Shown: positions 10,701 through 19,565 of the stretch, piece by piece
How the letters are laid out: each line of letters starts with the position of its first letter
Numbering within the stretch: position 1 is the first letter of the stretch
From: Hyalella azteca
Taxonomy: Eukaryota > Arthropoda > Malacostraca > Amphipoda > Hyalellidae
Direction: 5' to 3'
Assembly: GCF_000764305.2 (NCBI RefSeq)
Contig: NW_025931625.1
Span: forward strand, 29,113 to 93,112
DNA: 64,000 nt
The notes under the pieces: generated by a model
The model's input: the letters and a program-made list of their open reading frames with translations, nothing else
Told to the model about the DNA's origin: nothing
The model's database searches: none
Program-made: the position numbers and the translations under genes

Positions 10701-11173
10701 CCACAGAAAACTCTGCACTACTCAGATTCAAGCATAAATTCTAAAATTAAGAGATTATAATTTTTTAATGTCATTCCAAATCAAAATTGATGAACTCGGG
10801 AGCCTAAAACATCTGCGTGTTCTCAATGCCATGTCAGACCTCAAAATGTCTCAAGGTCTCATGGTCATACAAATCAAGCCAAATTTGATTCAAACCTGAA
10901 TAATTTTCAGTCAGATGTCCATTAAGTACCTACTACCAAATTAAGTACTATCATGTACCGTACGTACATAACTTACTTCAAATACTTTTGAATGGTACTC
11001 TGTAGCGCAGGGACAGGCAGGCGAGGGAGGATCTGCTTCAGGGCAGTAGGTGCTGAGTAACGAGCAGCAGGCTGCCTTAGAGGTGCTGCTGGACATGGAG
11101 GTGATGGAGGCACCCAAGGTTGTCCAATGTTGCAGATGGCGCGACATGACTGTGTTTGTGCACTTCTACACAC
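1751..11173 (-). CDS. CRAT: Carnitine O-acetyltransferase (exons on minus strand, N-terminal part incomplete)
   Basis: Transfers acetyl groups between CoA and carnitine in mitochondria or peroxisomes. Exons in order of transcription: likely N-terminal exon 11173-10977 (ends LPRLPVPALQSTIQKYL), 9766-9601, 8227-8056, 7284-7106, 6308-6208, 5523-5401, 4862-4740, 4349-4151, 2620-2483, 1963-1751 (stop TAA). Phases agree at every junction from 9766 on and give 470 residues. Diagnostic motifs: catalytic His in YEHSPAEGPP (exon 6308), RTETIRS in exon 4349 (carnitine enzymes have TET where choline acetyltransferases have VDN), STSQ at the end of exon 2620, and CYGPLVPDGYGCCYNP near the C terminus. About 100 residues expected between the first two listed exons are absent. 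The 4740 junction is a GC donor. The 5' limit is a guess (acceptor before 11173). A choline acetyltransferase is the alternative; TET and DRHLLGLKL argue against it. Confidence 0.92.
2432..2499. repeat. Donor-anchored minisatellite, CRAT exon 2620-2483
   Basis: Three copies of a 23-bp unit that, read on the minus strand, is the last 15 or so bases of the exon (coding LSTSQ) plus the donor GTGAGTGC or GTGCGTGC. The true junction is at 2483/2482, so copies 2 and 3 lie in the intron and each carries another CAG|GTG site. Confidence 0.9.
3167..3300 (+). pseudogene. MADF-domain exon, copy 1 (frameshifted)
   Basis: Starts MMSIGSDQLITEVYAR and continues IWDKWSKEHSNRIVVEK, the usual beginning of a MADF DNA-binding domain (LI-EV-R--WD--). 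It then loses frame relative to copy 2 (FEPTLPRR and stop, where copy 2 has LWADIAK). MADF proteins are common partners of Harbinger transposases, which fits the surrounding element. Not expected to be functional. Confidence 0.65.
3702..3843 (+). pseudogene. MADF-domain exon, copy 2 (intact fragment)
   Basis: Second copy created by the 537-bp tandem duplication. Frame is open through LITEVYARTLIWDKWSKEQ and LWADIAKMMNCEG and ends at a donor-like G|GTAAGG at 3843/3844. It covers only the first half of a MADF domain (about 45 residues); no following exon is seen. Probably the accessory DNA-binding protein of a Harbinger element, now a relic. Confidence 0.65.
4071..4155. repeat. Donor-anchored minisatellite, CRAT exon 4349-4151
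   Basis: Three copies of a 28-bp unit (CTACACTCCCCAGCACCTGC). On the minus strand each reads CAG|GTGCTGGGGAGTGTAG, repeating the junction at 4151/4150 where the exon codes AYAKQ. The array abuts the right flank of the Harbinger element. Confidence 0.85.
4436..4795. repeat. Donor-anchored 50-bp minisatellite, CRAT exon 4862-4740
   Basis: Six copies, spacing 41-50 bp. Each codes on the minus strand for (V)SPDSFIQMAIQLAFYR or part of it, followed by CTACAG and a donor. The first copy is the real exon end and has GC (CAG|GCGAGT at 4740/4739); the later copies have CAG|GTGAGT. The exon contains GTGAGTCCC as coding sequence (Val-Ser-Pro), so the unit runs from that exonic motif to the matching intronic one. 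A more degenerate section precedes it at 4436-4500. Confidence 0.9.
5150..5401. repeat. Donor-anchored 18-bp minisatellite, CRAT exon 5523-5401
   Basis: About 14 copies of ACCTGTCAACAGTAACCC. Read on the minus strand each is TTGACAG|GTGGGTTACTG, a close copy of the exon edge and donor TTGATAG|GTGAGTTACTG at 5401/5400. Long repetitive frames on both strands here are artefacts of the repeat. Confidence 0.9.
5986..6207. repeat. Irregular CACACGCCACACATG repeat at CRAT donor 6208
   Basis: Degenerate units of roughly 15-30 bp (minus strand CATGTGTGGCGTGTGG) begin directly at the donor CTACAT|GTGGGTC of exon 6308-6208. The unit resembles the junction itself but is too degenerate to prove descent from it. 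Confidence 0.7.
6764..7130. repeat. Donor-anchored 51-bp minisatellite, CRAT exon 7284-7106
   Basis: Seven copies, six at exact 51-bp spacing. On the minus strand each codes NRWFDKTIQ, then carries CAG|GTGAGCAGTGATG. The first copy is the real exon end (7106/7105). Because 51 is 17 codons and the units are open, the frame continues through all copies as a 17-residue peptide repeat. Confidence 0.95.
8215..8500. repeat. Acceptor-anchored minisatellite, CRAT exon 8227-8056
   Basis: About eleven units of two alternating types, one coding FFRLD like the exon start and one with TCTGTCTCACGGTGAAC like the intron end. Each has TTGTACAG|TT on the minus strand, matching the true acceptor at 8228/8227. 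This array lies upstream of the exon, so it multiplies 3' splice sites. Confidence 0.9.
9349..9635. repeat. Donor-anchored 42-bp minisatellite, CRAT exon 9766-9601
   Basis: Seven copies at 39-43-bp spacing. On the minus strand each codes RHIVVMHQNH and then carries AACCAC|GTGAGTGTTGC, repeating the true junction at 9601/9600. Most units are 42 bp (14 codons), with an open frame through several copies. Confidence 0.93.
10116..10276. repeat. 18-bp perfect inverted repeat with internal palindrome
   Basis: CAAGGACTACTACACACA at 10116-10133 is exactly inverted at 10259-10276, and between them lies the perfect 18-bp palindrome GCCTCTGCTAGCAGAGGC (10219-10236). A single undetermined base is at 10004. 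The structure lies in the interval where CRAT exons are missing. Confidence 0.8.
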
Positions 11174-11179
11174 CTGCAT

Positions 11180-14100
11180 ATTTAGAAATATTTTCAATCC
11201 TCTTGTTGTCTTCGGTTAATATGAAACCAGATGACACAGTATTTATGCACTTGTTTAGATGTGAACAATTCCAACCATAAGCAAAGAAGGCTAGAGACAT
11301 ACCTTATACCAGAAATGAAGACAACAGGAGAGTTAAAACAGAAGTTAAAGCAAACAATACAAGTGCATCTAACGTTAATGTACAGTTATATATACATGAC
11401 TTCATTTAAAAGCCTTTCCCTTGTTTGCAATGAAGGTATAATGTTCTCATTCATTTAATAAATCTTTTACAAATTTATGAACAGAGCAGTAGCTTCATTG
11501 ACAAGTTTTATCATAAATGTTCAATATGTTGGTAGGTATTTCTTTGTCAACCTGCAGCATTAAAGCAGAAGCAGACAAGCCTCCATGGTGATGAGAAGAG
11601 TGGAGGTAGCTTTGCCGCACACCGAGACAGGCAATCTGCAAATATAGAACCCAATGAATAAAAATGAAAACATGCACAGCTAAAATTGCTGATGAAATTA
11701 GTAAAATGCAAAATTATTGGACATGAATCACAAAATAAAATATACTGGATCCTTCTAAGTCAAGTAGACAAATTATCACATCTCATTAAATGTTATTAAA
11801 TTTTTAACAATATTTTGTAATGTAAAAAACTAAATTTGCCTCAGGTTAAGAACAAACTATGGGACATTAGTGAGGCTATGGACTATTGAATGGGTCAAGT
11901 GAATGTGGTGATGGATCATGGGCTGTAAAATTAGACACTCAGGACATTTTAGCAGGATATCTATGAAAGGGCATACTTCAAATTGCTTTCAATACATTTT
12001 TAATTACATGTAGTTAGATATATAATTTAGGTAATGTTATAATTTTAAAGCAGGAATTAAATAGTTTACAAAAATTTGATCACAAGCTGGGGCACCTAGA
12101 TCTTAGAGAAAATTTTTGTTCAACATGATACATAAACAACCTAAACAATATACCATAACATCCAGCACAAATTTTTTCACAAGTTTACACAAGGTTTTCC
12201 TGCTTGCACACTCTAAAGATTAGACATGCAAACTATTTTCTTCTTGGGCATATACCAGTAATACTGACAAAAAAGGAAAAATTCTCAGATATTGACAGAA
12301 AAAGAGAGACAGTCCTCATATAGGTACATTAAAGAAAAAAAATTTGCATGTGAATGCATAAATGAAACTTTACCCCAAGAAAAAAATATATTCACCAAAA
12401 TATAATTGTGAGACTTTGAAGCACATCAGCCAGTTTAGTAGGCTTTGTGTGTGACAAATACATTATTATTTCTTGACACAAAGTGTTTATGAACTACATT
12501 TCAGTTTCAGTTGTTAAATTATTACATTCTATTTTTTCAGTGACATTATTATGCTATTACATTTAAATTATTTTACATTTTATCAACATTAAACCTGAAA
12601 AATAGATTCTTGATACACCTGACACTTGAAAAAATAATATAGATTTCATATAAATGAGCCAAATGATTGATACGATATGCAGGCTTTAGTGGAGTTAATA
12701 AAGGGGGTGGGAGGGTTGGTGACATAGTGAATTTATCCAATTTCACAGTACAGTATTTATCATAATCAATTCCACCACAAGAAAGAGTCAATAATAGCAC
12801 CTGGATCTGGATAGATAGAGAAGACAAAAATAATTCAGAAATATATAGCATACCTATATGAGAAATTTTGGAGTAGCAAAATCTCCAATAAAAATGTGAT
12901 CATTTGAATAATTTTTTAAATGTGATGAAGGATGTTTTGAACAAATACTGACAATTTCATAACTAAATTAGAGATGGCTAAGCCATAAGTATAAGACAAT
13001 GACATGAACATGATGAAATGAGATTATATGAAACACTTGCAAGCATAAGAAGTAAGAAGATACCTCACCTGTCGAGGGAGAATTTCCATGGCAAATGTTT
13101 TCTGTGTGCAAGCAGTAGATCAGCCACAACACAGCCCAACCTAATCACCTAAACTACATATGAACTTATATTGGACATAGTTCAATTGTACTATAAATGG
13201 GAGTCCAGTGCTCAGTGATCAATTCTGAAATTAAATATCAAAAGCATGATTGATTATTAGTATCAGATGATCAGATGATTGATTATTAGTATCTTTATTA
13301 ACAAGTGGTGACAAGTATAGTAGGTTTCTGAAGGCATATTTTTTTTGCAAAGATTTCAATTGATTTCTGAAAAAAGTCATGTTTGATACAACTCCTAGTC
13401 TCCTACTATGTTATCTGTCTCATTTTAATATGCAAGCTTAATTATACTATTATAGACTTATAGTGTAAAATTGTCAATTTTTGGGTTAACCAGACATCAG
13501 ATGATCAGACAATAGGATAATGACCACCCTACTTAGCTATAGTACTATGAGTCTATGACTATGAAGAAACTTTACATCAAGAATATTGCACCTAAGAGGC
13601 CTTTAAATTTACAGGCAAACAGAATATTTACCTAGCAAATCAGTACTACTGTACTACCAGTGGCAGTGGGACTTTGAAATTTAAATTAGATAATATAAAT
13701 ACCATCAAATGGAGTAATAAGGGATGCTTTTTTTGTTGATAACTTACAAACTACAAAGTTGCAATGAAACATTTCATAAACAAATTTAGGCTCATTTTGA
13801 AGGTCTTTGCAATTTAACATTTGGTTCCATCACTTCCATGTTGCAGACTTCAGACTTGCAGGTCAGGTCTGTTTTTGATGATCAATTGCTCATTGCTGGG
13901 CTGGAGGATAAGACACTTTCAGCCTCTTCAGGATTTGAGTCTATAGCGGTGAGACTTTGACTGACTTTCCATGCTGCAGGCTATGTGGTCTAAATGCTTT
14001 TGATTTTTTATTACTCCTGTTTTTCCCATACTCATAGTTGATTGGGCAATTTGTGATCTTGTTCCAACTGCCAACGTTCCAAGTTCCAGGGATCCAGGCT

Positions 14101-14600
14101 AGTTGCTAGTCAGACTCAGATGTCTTTTCCTGGCCCTGATGCCTGATGGCACTCGCATTTTGGTAATGGATCTGCTTCCTTGTCTTCAGGTATTGTTGTC
14201 TTTGTTAATTGTTGAGGTAGTTCTCTCTGGAGTCTGGTGCTGATGAAGCCGAAGGGTAGGGTTCAAGTTCAGATTCAGTTCCCTTCATCTTGGACATTCA
14301 TGCCGGTTGGCTCACTTGGCTGTCTAGGGGTTTTGTTCCCAGATTTGGGTTCATCTTGTTTTTCCACATGAACGCTCTAAATTCAGAACTTCAAATTTTT
14401 ATAAGAAATATCTGGTTATTTGAATTCAGAACTGAGAAGACTAGTTTTAGTTACTATGGTCATGAACTTTCATTTTAGAGTTTAGGCACAGCACGTCTTC
14501 TCACCTTCACGGTGAAATCCCTAATCCAATACAAATGCGGTACGGAGAGCATCTGCAACTTACGTAGCGCTCCAAACATTGGATTAATCCGCCAAAAAAA
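11180..14600. other. AT-rich DNA, no recognisable gene
   Basis: Very AT-rich, with only short frames lacking any family motif. Around 11560-11650 the minus strand has an acceptor-like TTTGCAG and a donor-like CTGCAG|GTTGAC that could bound an untranslated CRAT exon, but this cannot be supported from the sequence. If CRAT starts further up, this would be its first intron. Confidence 0.5.
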
Positions 14601-14618
14601 ATTGATATCAGTTGTATA

Positions 14619-14651
14619 CATGGTTGAAATAGTATATAAAGTTCAACCATG
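14619..14651. mobile_element. 33-bp palindromic mini-element
   Basis: CATGGTTGAA and TTCAACCATG are joined by 13 bp. It is flanked by GTTGTATA at 14611-14618 and 14652-14659, a perfect 8-bp target duplication. It looks like the two ends of the 788-1041 MITE with the whole interior lost. Confidence 0.88.
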
Positions 14652-14659
14652 GTTGTATA

Positions 14660-15790
14660 TATCTGAAAGTAATTTCTCCTTGGCAATCAGCAGCCTTGAT
14701 ACCATGTCATACTCATAGTGATATCGGCGCTAAAGAATAGACTGCGATGTGGCCTGCTCGAAATCTGTTACTTGCTCCACGAATTGTTTGAAAGCGTCTT
14801 GTATGCCTTTAAAGGTGTATTGGCTGACAACAAATAGTTTATTAAATTCCCTTGTAAATGGTAGGCAGGCTTGCAAAATTTGCACAACACTGCTTTGCCG
14901 GAACTTCGCAGAGATTAACATCGTTAATGTCGAATAATTTTCTTAAATACCGGTCTCTCGCTGGAGGAAAGAGTTTTCGATAATAGCTTAATGCTTTGCT
15001 CTTTCTTTCTCCATTGCACCAAAACCTCGAAACGTGTAGGAACGAAAGAGTAAGCTAAGGCGCGAGTGTGCAACAAACATGGCGGAGTCATTCCATGTAA
15101 GCCGCGTTGCTACTCCCTCTGTTGTTAATCAACTCGGTACACAGGCTATACAGCGCATCACTACAAGTATAAAGTATACCTCTTTATACGAACTTAATTC
15201 CTTCCGTGACTGGGTTCGCATAAAGAAATGTTCGTATGTCGAAAAAAATATTTCCCAGTAGAATCAATGTAAAAGCAAGAACATCGTAAAATCAGTAACT
15301 GTAACGCAGAACACACAAAACCATACCTATAAATAAGAATTAAAAAACATTATCCATATTTATCCATAGGCGTTTTTCCGTGTCTTCATTAACGCTGGAA
15401 CGACGTTTGAATATGATCAATATAAGCGCGTGCAGGAAAATTTCTTCCCCCCTGTGCTCGGGCGCAGCGGCGTGTGTTGCTATTTTCGAGAAACGTTGAG
15501 AAGTTCGGAGTAGCTGGAGGTCGTCGGACAGGACTCTGAAGGTCAGAGTAGCTGAAAGTCGCATACTGTACGACGGGATCGAAGCTTATTTCGTGGTATA
15601 TTTTTTTGTTTCTAGGAAGTATTAGTTCGACTGGACGTTCTATTAATCTTGTGCTTAGATTAGTGACTAGTCAATTGTTGGTAACATTTATTTTATGACT
15701 GTAATATGGAATCTTATTAAACTGTGATATTATTTTGCTAACTCAAGGGTTTAATTTATGTAGAATAGATCGAATAGAATAGAAGTGTTG
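14660..15790. other. No confirmed gene; possible start of a transcript near 15079
   Basis: ACAAACATGGCGGAGTCATT at about 15073 gives a good start context and is soon followed by a donor-like CAT|GTAAGC (15096/15097) on the plus strand, but no second exon is found. The stretch 15400-15560 is GC-richer than its surroundings and could be a promoter or leader of either strand. Confidence 0.25.
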
Positions 15791-15794
15791 GCGT

Positions 15795-15850
15795 TGAAGA
15801 AATAGGCTCATAGCCTGTTGCCGATTCTTGAACTTTTCGTGACTGAGTAA
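15795..15850 (-). mobile_element. Solo LINE 3' end
   Basis: On the minus strand it reads CAAGAATCGGCAACAGGC, then GCCTATTTCTTCAACGCC, and ends in a short (ATTCT)n tail near 15755-15785, typical of CR1/L2-like non-LTR elements. Other copies of this 3' end: 19968-20020, 27444-27478, 48736-48770 and the larger element at 58092-59012. Confidence 0.7.
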
Positions 15851-16533
15851 GCAATGCGTAAACAAATATTTATTTCAAGACTGTAATATGGAATCTCGCC
15901 TAGCTGTGATATTTTTAGGATTTAGTTGTTAGCGTCTTGGGACGAGACTGAATGTGTGGCTCCAACGTGAATGGTTGAGCTGCTCCAGGCCTGGTGACGG
16001 AGCGCGCTAGATAGTCATGAACGTTGGAGAGTTAGGTCACTTTGGAATTAGTTTAGGATTATTCGACTTTTAACTGCGATTAGTTTGCCAAATGATTGAA
16101 AATATGATGACTTTATGTGTTGTATTATATTATCTATTTTTTCTTGCACTTAGAAAGTGTTTACGGTCTGTTTTGTACATTGTAAACGGGTGAGGTAAGC
16201 TTATTTTGGCTGAGTTACCCCTCGCTGAGATGTTGTGTGTGCTCAGTGTTACTGGGTTGGGGTGTCACGGTTTCGACTCTAAATAGGCGGAGCCAAATTC
16301 GGACTTTTAAGAATAAACTCCACCGCAGTTCTGGGCATAACTCTTAATGAGTTCCACTAACGGACTAATAACGGCATAGGTGGAGTTCTTGGATAGTTCC
16401 AGGTTTTGGCTGCGTTGGGCGGTTAACAGTCGTTCAATTCGCAAAATTTAGAGCCGGACCAAAGAGCGACTCTTTAGCTCTTGTGTTAAAACCAATACGC
16501 AAGTCACCGTAAAGTCGGTACGCTACCCGCAAC

Positions 16534-17743
16534 CAGAGCTGGGCAGCACTACTTTGAAATGTAGCGGCCACTATCGCTACCGCTACATGCTCTAAATGTA
16601 GCTGGCGCTACCGCTACCGCTACACCCACTAGATTGTAGCGGGCGCTACCGCTACCGCTACTGTAAAATGTATCGCCGCTACGCTAGCCGCTACAATGGC
16701 CAAAATTATTAGAAATTTCTAAATATTTATTGTTCTGCTATTGGTATTTACTCATAAGCATTTATTGTTAATAAAACATTTTCAAAACATATTAATGCAA
16801 CTTTATTGCAATTAACCTAACCGAACTATTACGGGTTAGATACAGTAAATAAAAGTTACAGTTATTTTTATGTTTTACCTTCCCTACATGGATGTCTACT
16901 TCGGGATCGGGTTACGTTGACTAAGGTAGTGAGGGATATGTAAGACATGCACATAAGTCCAGATAACGTATCTCGTAAACGGGGTGGTAATACAGAGTTG
17001 CGATGCAGAGGAATAAGCTACGGCATCGACCGTAAGGTCGGAGAACTCTACCGACACGCTACATCGCGCAGTGCTCATCAGCTACTGGGGGGTTTGCTTA
17101 AGGTTGCTTGACCTTTTATTAGCTTCGCTTCCGCCCACTACTGAGGTCTGATCGCGTGATCTATCACGTGTCTATCAGATGTTGACTCGTCCTCAATCTT
17201 TATCAGGTCAAGTGAATTGACACCGGACAACTTTAATCTACCAATCTCAAAAATCATCCACATACACATATAAAAAAGCAGTCTTTTTTATATGTGTGGA
17301 TAATTAACTTAACTTAACTTTAACCTACTTAACTTTTTAACTTTAATAATTAATTAAATTAACTGTGGATATAAGTACCAACTTAACAAATAACAACTAA
17401 CATGTTGACACTAGTAACAGGCTGAGGTTGACAATACACTGAAATCTTTCGTACAGTTTTATTCTGTAATTTATATTATGTATGTATCATGCTGGTTTTT
17501 AAATAATATTTAATACTAGTTAGTAAAATCAAAAGGCTTTATCTATAAATGTAGCGGTAGCGCTACAGCGGCAAAACCTCGTATCACTACTTAAATATGT
17601 AGCGAGCGCTGCGCTACATTGCGTTAAATGTAGCGCCGCTACCGCTACTGAAAATGTAGCGGCCGCTTCATGTACGTAGCGCTCTACTGCCCACCTCTGA
17701 CTAGTAGCGGCCGCTACATGTAGCGCGCTACTGGCCACCTCTG
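16534..17743. mobile_element. 1.2-kb non-autonomous hAT element
   Basis: Left end CAGAGCTGGGCAGCACTAC and inverted right end (CAGAGGTGGCCAGTAGC) are bordered by CCCGCAAC (16526-16533) and CCCGTAAC (17744-17751), an 8-bp target duplication with one change. Subterminal regions are packed with GTAGCGGTAGCG-type motifs in both orientations. No transposase frame. A near copy of the right end at about 17690 suggests end duplication. Confidence 0.85.
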
Positions 17744-17751
17744 CCCGTAAC

Positions 17752-19030
17752 TATTTAGACTTCGCGGCGGTGTTTCCGGTTTCACGTGAAAAACGTCGGA
17801 TTGGCCTGAACTGTGGACTAAATATTATTTGTAATATTTCTAACGTATTTTGGTCGCTGCAGGATGCAAATTTTTAGACCATTTAATGCTCATAATACCG
17901 ATCATTAAAATTTCAGTTGGAGGATGTGTATGGAGTTGCAACGAAGCACCGACGCACGTCACGGTCTTCGTTACGTGTTCGTTTTTCGTTAGAATCGATG
18001 AATTGATGCAGAAGTTCCTGTAAATCAATCCGCTTTTTTAATTTTTCCAGGAGTTCATGTGAAATTTTCCGGTTTGTCTAGTCCCAGTCTGGCCTTTAAA
18101 ACTCCTCGCATGTGATGCGCAGGCTCATTATTCAACTCTCTGGTGCTTTGAACGCTTCTCCCGTCTCCATGGGATGCCGTCTTATATAGTCCAGAGTCGG
18201 CGCTTGCGTGGAACCATGCAATTACAGCTTCGCTCTATAGTTTACTTTTACGTGTAGTAAAGTTCTCAAGGAGGCAGTTTCTGATAAAGCGGTTACTGTT
18301 GTTTAATCGTTAAAGATATAATACGATGTCAATCAAGTTAATTCAAGTTATCCCTGCTACTTACCAACACTTACTACTACTACGTGCTGTAGCTACATAT
18401 ACTTATACTTGCTTCTGCTACTTATACTACTTCTTTTTTCTACCACATTTGGCTGCTTACCACTATTACTAGAAACTACCATTTCGCACCTAACTTGATT
18501 TGTTGCCTGTTTCCTCAGTTTTGGTAAATTGAATTTTTCTTCATTTTTTTCTTATCAGCAGCTTTCCGGATACGGGCTCAGTCAATATTAAGTAGCAACT
18601 CGTTTATGTTGGAGGTCATTGATGCAGAAACATTCAAGCGAGTCGCACTTCAGAACTTAGCTCCTGACCATGAACTTAGCTCGTCAATTGACCTTATTGA
18701 CCTTACCCACTATAATTCTTCCTATGAAATGTTTATTCATTCTAACTGAATAATTTGATGACGGATTGTAAATATTTATTTACTTTATATTTGCAGTATT
18801 TTCCCGTTTTCGACGTTACTAAACACAAATTAGTTAATTTATTCTAATACAAAAATCCAGGGCTTGAATAACACAACATCATCTTACTCACCTACTTTAA
18901 CGTTCCATGCAGTGTTCGTCGCTTCAAGCCCTCCGATGATAAAATTTATTCCTTCTTTCTCAAATGTTATTTGTTCTTTCTCAAATCACAAATTATACTT
19001 GAGTATCTCCGTCTAGAATTATAGACTCTA
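17752..19030. other. No recognisable gene
   Basis: AT-rich, with only short frames on both strands. Nothing recognised apart from a degenerate CTACTTATACT-like section near 18350-18440. Confidence 0.5.
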
Positions 19031-19033
19031 GAG

Positions 19034-19430
19034 CAGTGGTTCCAAAATTGGGCTGTACCCCCTGGGGGCGGTCGAAAGATCTGGGGGGAGGCGAGGAATA
19101 AAGGGGCAGTATATAGGGGGGCGGCAGTCCGCGAAGTCGAAGCCAGAAGTTCGAACGTTTGTTTGACGGTTTGTACAAAACACGTGCAGCATATGACTCC
19201 CAGCGATGGGTTTTTCCGCCCAGATCTGTTTTTTTACCTCTCCTGGGTTTACGTCTCGGACAAATTCACGGCCTCACGGCTGGTCTCACGGCCAATTTCC
19301 AAATTCTATGATCAAGAAATATGTCCCAAAGTAATGCACGTAACTCAACGAAAGTACACGTATTAATTAAGACCAATATAGCGGTGATGTTTAGCTCGTG
19401 AAAAATTTTTGAATTAAGGCCATTAAATTT
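19034..19430. mobile_element. hAT-type element end with related interior
   Basis: Starts CAGTGGTTCCAAAATTGGG, a typical hAT terminus, followed by a G-rich segment. Parts (CACGTGCAGCATATGAC, GGTCTCACGGCCAAT, GTTTAGCTCGTGAA) recur around 61100-61581, where an element ends TTTGGGAACCACTG. The right end of this copy was not found. Confidence 0.55.
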
Positions 19431-19565
19431 CTTGAGCCAAGACTAAATATCCAAACCCTCTGTTTCCATTCATTAATGTCACTTTTATTTACACACGCAG
19501 AGCTTGACTGCAGGTTTAATTCAGTTTACGCACACTCAACAGGATAGTTGATTCTTCATTCAGAA

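Noticed and set aside
15079..15261. MAESFHVSRVATPS frame as a gene
   Set aside because: Good start context and a donor-like site, but no following exon or family motif; kept only as a weak note.
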